Positions 24,238-33,863 of a stretch of DNA of 64,000 bases are shown here, one piece after another; position 1 is the first letter of the stretch; each line of letters opens with the position of its first letter. The translations under genes and the position numbers were made by a program. The notes below the pieces were generated by a model. It was not told the DNA's origin, ran no database searches, and saw only the letters and a list, made by a program, of their open reading frames with translations. The DNA comes from Burkholderia cenocepacia (lineage in GTDB: Bacteria > Pseudomonadota > Gammaproteobacteria > Burkholderiales > Burkholderiaceae), in the NCBI RefSeq assembly GCF_900446215.1, contig NZ_UAQZ01000001.1, positions 1,240,001 to 1,304,000 on the forward strand, written 5' to 3'.

Positions 24238-25002
24238 ATGGCAACGAACCTGTTCGACCTGACGGGCAAGATCGCACTGGTGACGGGCGCGAGCCGCGGC
24301 ATCGGCGAAGAAATCGCGAAGCTGCTCGCCGAACAAGGCGCGCACGTGATCGTGTCGAGCCGCAAGATCGACGACTGCCAGGCGGTTGCGGACGCAATCG
24401 TCGCGGCGGGCGGCCGCGCCGAGGCGCTCGCGTGCCACGTCGGGCGTCTGGAGGACATCGCCGCGACGTTCGAGCACATCCGCGGCAAGCACGGCCGTCT
24501 CGACATCCTCGTGAACAACGCGGCCGCGAACCCGTATTTCGGGCACATCCTCGATACCGATCTCGCCGCGTACGAGAAGACCGTCGACGTGAACATCCGC
24601 GGCTACTTCTTCATGTCGGTCGAGGCCGGCAAGCTGATGAAGACGCACGGCGGCGGCGCGATCGTCAACACGGCGTCGGTGAACGCGCTGCAGCCGGGCG
24701 ACCGGCAAGGCATCTACTCGATCACGAAGGCGGCCGTCGTCAACATGACGAAGGCGTTCGCGAAGGAATGCGGGCCGCTCGGCATCCGCGTGAACGCGCT
24801 GCTGCCGGGCCTCACGAAGACGAAGTTCGCGGGCGCGCTGTTCGCCGACAAGGACATCTACGAAACCTGGATGACGAAGATCCCGCTGCGCCGCCACGCG
24901 GAGCCGCGCGAAATGGCCGGCACCGTGCTGTATCTCGTGTCGGACGCGGCGAGCTACACGAACGGCGAATGCATCGTCGTCGACGGCGGCCTGACGATCT
25001 GA
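24238..25002 (+). CDS. Short-chain dehydrogenase/reductase (SDR)
   Basis: The 254-residue classical SDR has the cofactor motif VTGASRGIGEEIAKLL, the NNAA motif (ILVNNAAANPYF), the active-site serine in VNTASVNAL and the catalytic YSITK pair. It oxidises or reduces a hydroxy/keto-acyl intermediate with NAD(P). GGAGGAG lies just before ATG 24238; the first in-frame Met at 24220 would overlap that site. It sits between the kinase and a second SDR in what looks like a single transcript. Confidence 0.88.
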   Translation: MATNLFDLTGKIALVTGASRGIGEEIAKLLAEQGAHVIVSSRKIDDCQAVADAIVAAGGRAEALACHVGRLEDIAATFEHIRGKHGRLDILVNNAAANPYFGHILDTDLAAYEKTVDVNIRGYFFMSVEAGKLMKTHGGGAIVNTASVNALQPGDRQGIYSITKAAVVNMTKAFAKECGPLGIRVNALLPGLTKTKFAGALFADKDIYETWMTKIPLRRHAEPREMAGTVLYLVSDAASYTNGECIVVDGGLTI

Positions 25003-25009
25003 GCGCGCG

Positions 25010-25768
25010 ATGAAACTCGACAGCTACGCCGGCCAGGCCGTGATGATCACCGGCGCCGCGAGCGGCTTCGGCGCGCTGCTCGCGCGCGAGCTCGCCGCGA
25101 TGGGCGCGCGGCTCGCGCTCGGCGACCTGAACGGCGATGCGCTCGAACGCGTGGCCGCGCCGTTGCGCGCGGGCGGCGCCGACGTCCTCGCGCAGCGCTG
25201 CGACGTGCGCATCGAAACGGACGTCGCGTCGCTGGTGCAGGAAGCCGTCGCGCGCTTCGGGCGGCTCGACGTCGGCATCAACAACGCGGGCATCGCGCCG
25301 CCGATGAAGGCGCTGATCGACACCGACGAAGCCGATCTCGACCTGAGCTTCGCGGTGAATGCGAAAGGCGTGTTCTTCGGGATGAAGCACCAGATCCGCC
25401 AGATGCTCGTGCAGCGCGAAGGCGTGATTCTGAACGTCGCGTCGATGGCCGGGCTCGGCGGCGCGCCGAAGCTGGCCGCGTATGCGGCGTCGAAACATGC
25501 GGTGGTCGGGCTCACGAAGACGGCCGCGCTCGAATATGCGCGCCACGGCATCCGCGTGAATGCGGTATGCCCGTTCTACAGCGCGACGCCGATGGTCACC
25601 GACAGCGAGATCGGCGAGCGCCAGGAGTTTCTGGCGCAGGGCTCGCCGATGAAGCGGCTCGGCCGGCCCGACGAAATCGTCGCGACGATGCTCACGCTGT
25701 GCGCGAAGGAAAACACGTATCTGACCGGGCAGGCCGTCGCCGTCGACGGCGGCGTCTCGGCCTTCTGA
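25010..25768 (+). CDS. Short-chain dehydrogenase/reductase (SDR)
   Basis: The 252-residue classical SDR has MITGAASGFGALLARELAAM at the cofactor site, INNAGIAPP, an NVASMAGLGG serine motif and the YAASK catalytic pair. It starts only seven bases after the previous SDR stops, so the two are co-transcribed. The two SDRs are clearly different in sequence and therefore probably act on different intermediates of the same pathway, for instance hydroxyacyl-CoA oxidation; the substrate is not determined. Confidence 0.88.
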   Translation: MKLDSYAGQAVMITGAASGFGALLARELAAMGARLALGDLNGDALERVAAPLRAGGADVLAQRCDVRIETDVASLVQEAVARFGRLDVGINNAGIAPPMKALIDTDEADLDLSFAVNAKGVFFGMKHQIRQMLVQREGVILNVASMAGLGGAPKLAAYAASKHAVVGLTKTAALEYARHGIRVNAVCPFYSATPMVTDSEIGERQEFLAQGSPMKRLGRPDEIVATMLTLCAKENTYLTGQAVAVDGGVSAF

Positions 25769-25807
25769 ACCGAACGAACGGAAACACGGAATCTCGAGGA
25801 GTCGATC

Positions 25808-27052
25808 ATGGACTTTGGCTACACCCCGAAAGTGGAAGCACTGCGCGAACGCGTGAGCGCATTCATGGATGCGCACATCGTGCCGCGCATCCGCCAGTGG
25901 AACGACGAAGTGCACGCGGGCCAGTATCCGGTGTCGTTCATGGAGGAACTGAAGGAACGCGCGAAGGCGGAAGGGCTGTGGAACCTGTTCCTGCCACACC
26001 TGAAGGACGACGAGCCGGGGATGGGCCTGACGAACCTCGAATACGCGCCGCTCGCCGAGATCATGGGCCGCGTGAGCTGGGCGTCGGAAGTGTTCAACTG
26101 CAATGCGCCGGACACCGGCAACATGGAGCTGCTGCACATGTTCGCGACGCCCGAGCAGCGCGAACAGTGGCTGCTGCCGCTCTTGCGCGGCGAGATCCGC
26201 TCGGCGTTCGCGATGACGGAGCCCGACGTCGCGTCGTCGGATGCGACCAACATCACGACGCGCATCGAGCGTATCGGCGACGAGTACGTGATCAATGGCC
26301 GCAAGTGGTTCATCACCAACGCCGCGCATCCGAACTGCAAGATCTTCATCGTGATGGGCAAGACCGATCCCGACGCCGAGTCGCACCAGCAGCAGAGCAT
26401 GATCCTCGTGCCGCGCGACACGCCGGGCGTGACGGTCGTGCGCAACATCACGGTGGTCAATCACCACGCGCCGGAAGGACACTGCGAGATCACGTTCGAC
26501 AACGTGCGGGTGCCGGCGCGCAACCTGCTCGGCGAGGAAGGCAGCGGCTTCGCGCTCGCGCAGGCGCGCCTCGGGCCGGGCCGCATCCACCACTGCATGC
26601 GCTCGATCGGCGCGGCCGAGCTGGCGCTGGAGCTGATGGTCGACCGCGCGCAGTCGCGCGTCGCGTTCGGCAAGCCGCTGAACCGGCACGGCACGGTCGG
26701 CGAATGGATCGCGCGCTCGCGCATCGAGATCGACCAGGCGCGCCTGCTGGTGCTGAAGGCCGCGTGGATGATCGACAAGGTCGGCGCGAAGGCCGCGCGC
26801 AAGGAAATCTCGATGATCAAGGCGCTCGTGCCGACCGTCTATACGGACGTGTGCGACCGCGCGATGCAGGTATTCGGCGCGGCGGGCCTGAGCCCCGATA
26901 CGCCGCTGGCCGACCTGTGGACCTGGGGCCGCGCGCTGCGCTTCGCCGACGGCCCGGACGAGGTGCACCTGCAGGCGATCGCGCGGATGGAGATCAAGGA
27001 CGGCGAACCCGGCGCGACCGCGCCGTACCTGACGCCGCCGCCGCGCGACTGA
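25808..27052 (+). CDS. Acyl-CoA dehydrogenase, ACAD10/11-like
   Basis: The 414-residue protein has the full acyl-CoA dehydrogenase fold: [17 protein letters not shown] in the beta domain, [20 protein letters not shown], and a C-terminal [20 protein letters not shown] and [17 protein letters not shown]. This last motif is characteristic of the ACAD10/ACAD11 branch. That branch acts with an APH-type kinase to process 4-phosphorylated hydroxyacyl-CoAs, and the kinase is encoded two genes upstream. GAGGAG precedes the start. Last gene of the operon. Confidence 0.88.
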   Translation: MDFGYTPKVEALRERVSAFMDAHIVPRIRQWNDEVHAGQYPVSFMEELKERAKAEGLWNLFLPHLKDDEPGMGLTNLEYAPLAEIMGRVSWASEVFNCNAPDTGNMELLHMFATPEQREQWLLPLLRGEIRSAFAMTEPDVASSDATNITTRIERIGDEYVINGRKWFITNAAHPNCKIFIVMGKTDPDAESHQQQSMILVPRDTPGVTVVRNITVVNHHAPEGHCEITFDNVRVPARNLLGEEGSGFALAQARLGPGRIHHCMRSIGAAELALELMVDRAQSRVAFGKPLNRHGTVGEWIARSRIEIDQARLLVLKAAWMIDKVGAKAARKEISMIKALVPTVYTDVCDRAMQVFGAAGLSPDTPLADLWTWGRALRFADGPDEVHLQAIARMEIKDGEPGATAPYLTPPPRD

Positions 27053-27128
27053 GCGGCGCGCCCCGGAGAGCGACGTGGGCGAACGGGAGGCGCACGCCGT
27101 ATTAAGATGCCGGCAAGGAGATCCGGCG

Positions 27129-28034
27129 ATGCGCCTTTCGAAGATTGATCTGAACCTGTTCGTCGTATTCGAGGCGATCTACAACAAGCGCAACCTGACG
27201 CGCGCGGCCGAGGTGCTGAACCTCACGCAGCCGGCCGTCAGCAACGCGCTGGCGCGGCTGCGCAAGACGCTGAACGATCCGCTGTTCGTCAGCACGCCGG
27301 CCGGGATGATGCCGACGCCGATGGCCGAGAACATCGTCGGCCGCGTGCGCGAGGCGCTGCAACTGCTCGATTCGAGCGCGCACGAAGGCGACGTGTTCGA
27401 CCCGGCTTCGTCCGAGCGCGTGTTCCGGCTCAGCATGAGCGACCTGACCGAGGCGCTGCTGCTGCCCGCGCTCGGCGAACTGCTGCAGACGCATGCGCCC
27501 GGCATGCACGTGCGCAGCTATACGATGGACCGCCGCGAAGTCGCGACCGCGCTCGCGAACGGTTCGGTCGACATCGCGATCGACGCGCCGCTGATCGGCG
27601 ATCCGCATCTGCACCAGGCGCTGCTGGTGCAGGACCGCTACGCGTGCATGATCCGCGACGATCACCCGTTCAACGGCGACACGCTGACCATGGACGACTA
27701 CCTATCGATGGGCCACATCCACGTATCGAGCCGCCGCAAGGGCAGCGGGCACGTCGACGCGGAACTGACGCGGCTCGGGCTGCGCCGCAATATCCAGATG
27801 CGCGTGCAGCACTACATGGTCGCGCCGCTGATCGCGATGCGAAGCGATCTCGCGCTGACGGCGCCGCTGCGGCTGCTGCAGCGCTATCCGGCGCGCATTC
27901 TGGAACTGCCGTTCGAGATGCCGGGGCTCGACTACTTCTGCTACTGGCATCGCAGCGCCGATCAGGATCAGGGCAGCCAGTGGCTGCGCGAGCAATTGAT
28001 GACGCTGATGGGCGGGATCGGCGAAGTGCGGTGA
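27129..28034 (+). CDS. LysR-family transcriptional regulator
   Basis: The 301-residue protein opens with RLSKIDLNLFVVFEAIYNKR and the HTH LTRAAEVLNLTQPAVSNALA, typical of the NodD/PnbR-like branch of LysR proteins, followed by the effector domain. ATG 27129 has AAGGAGAT at normal distance. It is co-directional with and directly downstream of the ACAD10/11-like operon, which it may regulate. Confidence 0.87.
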   Translation: MRLSKIDLNLFVVFEAIYNKRNLTRAAEVLNLTQPAVSNALARLRKTLNDPLFVSTPAGMMPTPMAENIVGRVREALQLLDSSAHEGDVFDPASSERVFRLSMSDLTEALLLPALGELLQTHAPGMHVRSYTMDRREVATALANGSVDIAIDAPLIGDPHLHQALLVQDRYACMIRDDHPFNGDTLTMDDYLSMGHIHVSSRRKGSGHVDAELTRLGLRRNIQMRVQHYMVAPLIAMRSDLALTAPLRLLQRYPARILELPFEMPGLDYFCYWHRSADQDQGSQWLREQLMTLMGGIGEVR

Positions 28035-28050
28035 CGCGCGTGCAGGCGGC

Positions 28051-29178
28051 TCAATACGATTCGTCGTCGAAGCGTGACGATGCGGGCCGGCGTTTCATGT
28101 CCTTCAACCAGTTCCTGACCTGATCCGGATCCTCGAACTCGCGCAGCGTGACGGTCAAATCCTGGTTGCTCCGCTGCATGCCGGCGATGTCGCGCGCAAG
28201 CATGCGCAGCACGGTATCGGGTGCGACCTTGGTGGACGGCGCGATCCCGTACGTGCGCCGGAAGTCGTGCTCGACGTGCACGATCTCCTGATCGAGTTCG
28301 CGCAGCTGTTCCTCCAGGATGCCGTTGTAGCGAGTGAGCCGCGCTTCGCCGAGACCGTCGATCGCACGCCGGTCGATCTGTTCGATTTCCAGCTGCAGTT
28401 CGAGCAGCTGGAGCAGGTTGCCTTTCTCGTAGGCACGGTTGACCCGCTGCATCAGCACGGTCTTGCGTTGCTGCTCCTGCGGATCGGGTTCGCGATCGGG
28501 GTGCAGCGCGCTGGCCAGCTTGCGATAGATCTCGCGGATCGATTTGCTCGATTCAGCCTGCTCGGCTTCGATCCGGGCCTGCGCGGCCGATTGCTTCGGT
28601 GCCTTCTTGCGCTTGGCGCGCTGCGCCTCGCGGGCCGCATGGGCGGCCATGTCGCGCTCGAACTGGGCGTCGAGTTCAGCCTGCATGCGTGCCGCGAGTT
28701 CGTCGGGCGACAGCGTGTCGAGATCTTCTGGCGGTTGCGGCTCGGGTTCCTGTTCCCGTCCCGGTTTGGCGGGCTCGGGAGCGCCTGCCGCGTGGCCGGT
28801 GTGCGCGGGTCCGGCATGCCGATCGTAGATGATTTTCAACGTCGCGTCGTCGCTGACGTCGAGCAAGTCGCGCGCCATGTCGACGATCAGGTCCGACAGC
28901 GTGCGCTGCTCGGCCTTGCTCAGACCCTTCTGCAGAAATGCGTCGTCGAGCAGATGGATCAGCCGGATGCGCAGCGCAGTCGCTTCCTGTTCGAGCGGCA
29001 GCAGAGCGTCGACGAACTTCTTCTGGAACGCCGGCATCACGGCTTCCCACGCGCCGAGCCGCTCGCGCCGCGTCTCGATCTGCTTGACGAGCGTATTGAA
29101 CGTTTGCTGGGCTTTCGACAGGCTGGCTGTCTCGTGGCCGGGTGCGATGGCGACCGCGGCACCGCGACGTGCGGTCAT
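28051..29178 (-). CDS. J-domain protein with C-terminally placed HPD module
   Basis: The 375-residue soluble protein has a helical N-terminal half, a charged Pro/Glu-rich linker (residues ~125-155), a coiled-coil-prone Arg/Ala/Glu segment (~160-210) and a J-domain-like stretch. That stretch reads IREIYRKLASALHPDREPDP (HPD at 226-228) and continues MQRVNRAYEKGNLLQLLELQ. In DnaJ the J domain is at the N-terminus; here it is internal and no Gly/Phe or zinc-finger region follows. It should stimulate a DnaK-type Hsp70 on a specific client. Residues after ~265 form further helices. No gene partner is evident. Confidence 0.7.
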   Translation of the reverse strand: MTARRGAAVAIAPGHETASLSKAQQTFNTLVKQIETRRERLGAWEAVMPAFQKKFVDALLPLEQEATALRIRLIHLLDDAFLQKGLSKAEQRTLSDLIVDMARDLLDVSDDATLKIIYDRHAGPAHTGHAAGAPEPAKPGREQEPEPQPPEDLDTLSPDELAARMQAELDAQFERDMAAHAAREAQRAKRKKAPKQSAAQARIEAEQAESSKSIREIYRKLASALHPDREPDPQEQQRKTVLMQRVNRAYEKGNLLQLLELQLEIEQIDRRAIDGLGEARLTRYNGILEEQLRELDQEIVHVEHDFRRTYGIAPSTKVAPDTVLRMLARDIAGMQRSNQDLTVTLREFEDPDQVRNWLKDMKRRPASSRFDDESY

Positions 29179-29285
29179 GATGAGTGTCCTCCGGCCGCGG
29201 CGGGACGCGCGGCAGGCCGGTATTTTAGCCGCATGCCCGCGGGGCGGCGCGGAACGGGGGCTTCCTCCCGGTGACCGGCGGCGCG

Positions 29286-29612
29286 TCAGTGCGCCACGGC
29301 CGCCGCTGCCGGCGCGCCGGAATCCGAACCCGGTGCGCCGTTCGGGCCGTAGCCCGCTTCGGCATTCTTGTGTTCGGCGAGGCGCTTCGCGGCCAGGCGT
29401 TCCTGCGCGGCGACGATGTCGTCCGGATAGCTGTCGCCGTCGCCGATCGACGGGTTGTAGCCGACCGATTCGAGGTCCAGCAACTCCTGACGCACTTGCG
29501 CGCGGGTGAGCGTCGAGTGGGACGACGACTGCGCGTACGACAGGGTCGGTGCGGCAAGCAGCGCGGTGGCGGTAGTGGTGACGGCGGCGATGGTAACGAT
29601 GAGCGATTTCAC
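29286..29612 (-). CDS. DUF4148-type exported protein
   Basis: The 108-residue protein has a signal peptide (KSLIVTIAAVTTTATALLAA) and a DUF4148 core: LTRAQVRQELLDLESVGYNP, then DDIVAAQERLAAKRL. DUF4148 proteins are abundant small periplasmic proteins of Burkholderia and relatives, with unknown function. GTG 29612 is taken as the start because GAGGA lies six bases upstream and it begins exactly at the signal peptide; longer in-frame starts add a leader without a signal. Confidence 0.82.
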   Translation of the reverse strand: MKSLIVTIAAVTTTATALLAAPTLSYAQSSSHSTLTRAQVRQELLDLESVGYNPSIGDGDSYPDDIVAAQERLAAKRLAEHKNAEAGYGPNGAPGSDSGAPAAAAVAH

Positions 29613-30127
29613 GATTTCCTCAGACGGTTTCGTTGCGATTCGGCGTACCTGCGGCAGGCCGCCAGATCGATGGAGCAAGTTTAGGAACCCGGAACGGCCG
29701 GATAAACGGCGATTCCTGGCGAGCTGTGTTCCAGAATGCGTGAGAGTGCGCAATGCGCATGCCGGGGCGATCACGCATCGGCGATGGCTGCGGCGGTGCT
29801 TGCCGCATGGGCCGTTCCTGACGCGTGTGGTGAGGCAACCCTGATTGCATCAATCGTGTCGCTCGGGACGGCCCGGCTCAGCGGCAGGTGCGTGCATCGG
29901 TCGCGAGGCCAATGATCCGGCATGCGGCCGGAGCGACCGGTCGGCGCGGCGTCAAAGCTGGACGCCTGATCGAGGCAATCGGTTTTACTTGTCGTGCGGC
30001 AGGTGGGGACGTGCGAATGCCGACCGATGCGGCTTCGGATCGATCCGCAGACTCATGGTCGACGCGCGATGAATGGCCTGCAAGGCTCGGTTGCGTGCGC
30101 AACCGGGACGGGCTGGAGGGTGACTCG
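29613..30127. other. Intergenic region without recognisable feature
   Basis: This 515-base stretch lies upstream of the DUF4148 gene (minus) and after the 3' end of polB (minus). It must hold the DUF4148 promoter, but no clear hexamers, repeats, RNA gene or convincing reading frame were found. Confidence 0.4.
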
Positions 30128-32512
30128 TCAATCGCCGAACAACTGCCCCTGCCCCGAGATCACGCGTTCGAAATCGTCGCGCAGGAACGGCAGGATCGCA
30201 TCGGCGACGGGCTGAAGCTGGCGGCTCAGGTAGAACGCATAGTCGATCGGCGAGCGCATCGTTTCGAGCGGCTCGGGGCCGGCCGTCGTCATCACGTAGC
30301 TGATCCAGCCGCCGCGCTGATACTGCAGCGGCCGGCCCTGCGCATGATTGAACTCGTCGGCGATGCGCGCCGCGCGCACGTGCGGCGGCACGTTGCGCTC
30401 GTATTCGCGAAGCGGCCGGCGCACGCGCTTGCGGTAGACGAGTTGATCGTCGAATTCGCCGGCCAGCGTGCGCCGCACGTAGTCGCGAATGAAATCCTGA
30501 TACGGTTCGCGCCTGAACACGCGCCGGTACAACTCGCGCTGAAACTGCTGCGCGAGCGGCGTCCAGTCGGTGCGCACCGTTTCGAGCCCCTTGAACACGA
30601 GATCCTCGCCGCCGTCGGCCGTCGCCGCGAGGCCCGCATAGCGCTTCTTGCTGCCTTCTTCCGCGCCGCGCACGGTCGGCATCAGGAAGCGCCGGTAATG
30701 CCGCTCGTATTGCAGCTCCAGCGCGCTGTCGAGCCCGAACTGCTCGCGCAGGTGCGCTTGCCACCAGCGATTTACATGCTCGACCAGCGCCCGACCCTTC
30801 GCGCCGGCTTCGTCGTCGTCATGCGCGCGGCCGAGCCATACGAACGTCGAATCGGTATCGCCGTAAATCACTTCGTAACCCTGAGCTTCGATCAGCTTGC
30901 GCGTGCGGTGCATGATCTCGTGGCCGCGCATCGTGATCGACGATGCGAGGCGCGGGTCGAAGAAGCGGCAGCCGGTCGAGCCGAGCACGCCGTAAAACGA
31001 ATTCATGATGATCTTCAGCGCCTGCGACAGCGGTGCGTTGCGCTGCCGCTTCGCGTCGTCGCGGCCTTCCCACACGCGCCGTACGATGTCGGGCAGGCAG
31101 TGCGCGGTGCGCGAGAAACGCGCGCCGAGAAAACCGGGCACCGATGTGTCGTCGGCGGGGTGCGCGAGCCCCTCGATCAGCCCGACCGGATCGATCAGGA
31201 ACGTGCGGATGATCGACGGATAGAGGCTCTTGTAGTCGAACACGAGCACCGAGTCGTACAGCCCGGGGCGCGAATCCATCACGAAGCCGCCGGGGCTGTT
31301 CTGCCCCGTCACGTCGCCGAGGTTCGGCGCGACATAGCCGAGCCGATGCATGCGCGGCAGGTACAGGTGCGTGAACGCCGCGACCGACCCGCCGGTGCGA
31401 TCGGCCGCGAGACCCGTGACGCTTGCGCGTTCGAGCGCGAAGGACAGCAGGTCGGCCTTGTCGAAGATGCGCGTGACGAGCTCGCAATCCTTCAGGTTGT
31501 AGCGCGCGAGCGCGGGCTTGTCGTGATCGAAGCGGCGCTGGATCTCGTCCATCCGCTGATACGGATTGTCGATCGACTTGCCTTCGCCGAGCAGCGACTG
31601 CGACACGTATTCGAGGCTGAACGACGGGAAGGTCCACGTCGCGGATTTCAGCATGTCGATGCCGTCGAGGATCAGCCGGCCGGCCGCGCCCGCGAAGAAG
31701 TGGTCGGGCTGCTGGCCGTGCGTGCGCCAGTCGAGCACGCTGCCGCCGCGCCCGAGTTTCAGCGGCACGCCGTATTGCTCCGCGTGCGCGTGCAGGATGC
31801 GCAGGTCGAACTGCACGAGATTCCAGCCGATCACCGCATCGGGATCGTGCTCGTCGAACCAGTCGTTCAGCCGCGCGAGCATCGCGGGCCGGCTGTCGCA
31901 GTAGTCGAGATTGAAATCGAGCGTGCCGGTGCTATCGCGTTCGTCGCCGTTCGGCGGGCCGAGCATGTAGACCTGGCGCTGCCCGCAACCTTCGAGCGCG
32001 ATCGAGTACAGCTCGCCGTGGACGCTGGTTTCGATGTCGAGCGACACGCAGCGCAGCGCGGGGCGGTAACCGGTCGCCGGCTTCAGCTCGCCGCCGGTCA
32101 GCGTGCCGTCGCGGCCGGGCTGGCCGCGAAACTCGACGCAGGCGGTGATGAAGCGCTCCATCGCGTAGCGGTCGGGCGGCTGCACGTCAGCTTCGTAGAC
32201 GTCGACGCCGGCGGCGGCCAGGCGTTTCTGGAGCCCGGACAGATGGCGGTAGCGCTTGCAATAGAGGCCGACGACCCGGCGCTGCCGGAAGTCGCGCAGC
32301 GCGAGCGGCCGCAACTCGGCGTCGCGCTCGCCGGCCAGCGTGCGCTCGGCGAGCGCCTGCTGCTCGGCGGGGATGAACGCGACGGCTTCCTGCGGGCGCA
32401 ACCGCACGCGGCGCGGGCCGTGTCCGGTTGCCAGCCAGAACTCGATCTCGATGCCGGATGCGGTGTCCCGCCAGTGGCGGGTAAGGATGAAGCCCTGCTC
32501 GAACGCCGTCAA
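30128..32512 (-). CDS. polB: DNA polymerase II (family B)
   Basis: The 794-residue family B polymerase has a 3'-5' exonuclease domain with [19 protein letters not shown] (DIE at 159-161) and [12 protein letters not shown]. The polymerase motifs are [14 protein letters not shown] (motif A), [13 protein letters not shown] (motif B) and [12 protein letters not shown] (motif C). Length and order match E. coli Pol II, which takes part in translesion synthesis and fork restart. The catalytic carboxylates are all present, so it should be active. It is usually under SOS control; no LexA box was identified in the short gap upstream (32513-32613). Confidence 0.93.
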   Translation of the reverse strand: MTAFEQGFILTRHWRDTASGIEIEFWLATGHGPRRVRLRPQEAVAFIPAEQQALAERTLAGERDAELRPLALRDFRQRRVVGLYCKRYRHLSGLQKRLAAAGVDVYEADVQPPDRYAMERFITACVEFRGQPGRDGTLTGGELKPATGYRPALRCVSLDIETSVHGELYSIALEGCGQRQVYMLGPPNGDERDSTGTLDFNLDYCDSRPAMLARLNDWFDEHDPDAVIGWNLVQFDLRILHAHAEQYGVPLKLGRGGSVLDWRTHGQQPDHFFAGAAGRLILDGIDMLKSATWTFPSFSLEYVSQSLLGEGKSIDNPYQRMDEIQRRFDHDKPALARYNLKDCELVTRIFDKADLLSFALERASVTGLAADRTGGSVAAFTHLYLPRMHRLGYVAPNLGDVTGQNSPGGFVMDSRPGLYDSVLVFDYKSLYPSIIRTFLIDPVGLIEGLAHPADDTSVPGFLGARFSRTAHCLPDIVRRVWEGRDDAKRQRNAPLSQALKIIMNSFYGVLGSTGCRFFDPRLASSITMRGHEIMHRTRKLIEAQGYEVIYGDTDSTFVWLGRAHDDDEAGAKGRALVEHVNRWWQAHLREQFGLDSALELQYERHYRRFLMPTVRGAEEGSKKRYAGLAATADGGEDLVFKGLETVRTDWTPLAQQFQRELYRRVFRREPYQDFIRDYVRRTLAGEFDDQLVYRKRVRRPLREYERNVPPHVRAARIADEFNHAQGRPLQYQRGGWISYVMTTAGPEPLETMRSPIDYAFYLSRQLQPVADAILPFLRDDFERVISGQGQLFGD

Positions 32513-32613
32513 AACGCTTGCTCGTCGTGGATGCTCAGGCGGCGGATTTTAGCGCCTGGAAGCGCTTCGCGCCGGCGGTGGTCGATGGCATCAGGTGGCA
32601 GGAAGCCGGAGCG

Positions 32614-33372
32614 TCACGACGGCCGCATCAGCACGCGCATGCCCGGCGCGATCTTCTGCGTGACTTCGCCGAACGCGGTGGTGTCGACGCGCGCGGACGC
32701 CTGCCGGTCGGCCGGCGACAACCGGTCGCGCGGCTGGACGACGATCTCGCGCATCTTGTCGGGGATGCCGTCGAATACGTCCCGGGTCGTTTTTTCCCAG
32801 TTCTTCGCCATCTTCAACCACGACTGCAGATACCGGATCGGCGTGGCGCCCTTCAGGAAGCTGGTGATCTCTGGATGATTCGGATCGTAAGACGACCGGA
32901 AGTACTGCCCGAGTTCGGTCGCGATCTTGTCGAATCGCAGCGACTCGGCCACGCAGAACACGACGAGCGATTGCGCGAGGAAGCGATCATCGGGCGTGAG
33001 CATGCGCTTGTCGCCGTCGGGTGTGCGCAGCAGGCCGCGAATCGCGCTATCGAGCGAGAAGCCGCGCACCGCGTCGCTGCCACTGGTGGCGATCGCATCG
33101 AACGGCATCCGGTCGAGATTGTGCGAGTAGTTTTCGAACGGATGACCGCCGATCAACTCGACGTACAGGTCGCGCGTACGCATGTTGAGCACGAGCGGTG
33201 TGCCGCCGGTGCTGGGAAGCAGGCTGATCGTAAACGAAGGCGGCGCCGCATTCGAACAGATCCGGTAGTACGTGTTGTCGTAGCGGATCAGGTTCGTGTG
33301 TTCGGTAACGGCGTCGCGAATGGCATCGATCTGGGTGTCCCAGGTACGCCCGACACGCAAGATGAAATTCAT
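32614..33372 (-). CDS. Ribosome-inactivating-protein-like rRNA N-glycosidase (Shiga/ricin A-chain fold)
   Basis: The 252-residue protein shows the RIP signature. VVFCVAESLRFDKIATELGQ (residues 137-156) matches the catalytic Glu-x-x-Arg-Phe helix of Shiga toxin and ricin A chains (Glu143, Arg146). TRDLYVELIGG with Tyr70 corresponds to the adenine-stacking Tyr region, and a Trp-containing LQSWLKMAKNW segment follows at the expected distance. Such enzymes remove one adenine from the sarcin-ricin loop of large rRNA. No signal peptide or lectin/B subunit is seen. AGGAG precedes ATG 33372. It is divergent from a T6SS vgrG, so it may be a secreted effector or a stand-alone toxin; no immunity gene is obvious. 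Base composition is like the host's. Confidence 0.75.
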   Translation of the reverse strand: MNFILRVGRTWDTQIDAIRDAVTEHTNLIRYDNTYYRICSNAAPPSFTISLLPSTGGTPLVLNMRTRDLYVELIGGHPFENYSHNLDRMPFDAIATSGSDAVRGFSLDSAIRGLLRTPDGDKRMLTPDDRFLAQSLVVFCVAESLRFDKIATELGQYFRSSYDPNHPEITSFLKGATPIRYLQSWLKMAKNWEKTTRDVFDGIPDKMREIVVQPRDRLSPADRQASARVDTTAFGEVTQKIAPGMRVLMRPS

Positions 33373-33863
33373 GGAGATGTCTCCTGATGGCGGACCGAAG
33401 CCCGCACGGCCGGATCGGAAATCCGCGGCGGGTATGCCAGGGGCGCCCCGTCGCCTCTCTATTGCTCTTTTTAGGCTTTTGCAGCGGCTCGCGTCGGCGT
33501 AGCGTTTGTTCCGGCACCTTTTGTGAAAAGGCGGGCAACGGGCGCGAGGCAAACGATCATAGCAGGGCCGCGGGGTGGGTCGGCTCGGGCATCGCGCGGT
33601 GGGATCGGTGACGGTGGAACCGTGTCGTCGTGCAAGCCGCGGGTGCTTGCAGTGGGACGTCAGGCGACGCGGAAATGCTCGGCGCACATCGTGCAGGACG
33701 AATGGCGTCTGCTTGTCGCAGCATCTCGGTATTACTAAATGCATTCACGTCAATGAATAACCAATTACAGTTTTCAATTATTTGAATTCCACCCAATTGA
33801 CGTCACAGAATCGTCATTCGTAGAATCGCCGGTCGAGAACAACATAATTCTGAGAGAGGCGCT
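33373..33863. other. Divergent control region between the RIP-like gene and vgrG
   Basis: This 491-base stretch turns strongly AT-rich over the last ~150 bases (from about 33725), where the vgrG promoter lies. The RIP-like gene's promoter should also be here but no convincing hexamers were found for it. No genuine reading frame was seen. Confidence 0.6.
33797..33826 (+). promoter_or_regulatory. Promoter of the vgrG effector operon
   Basis: TTGACG (33797-33802), an 18-base spacer and TAGAAT (33821-33826) match the sigma70 consensus at five of six positions each, 37 bases before the vgrG start. Confidence 0.7.
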
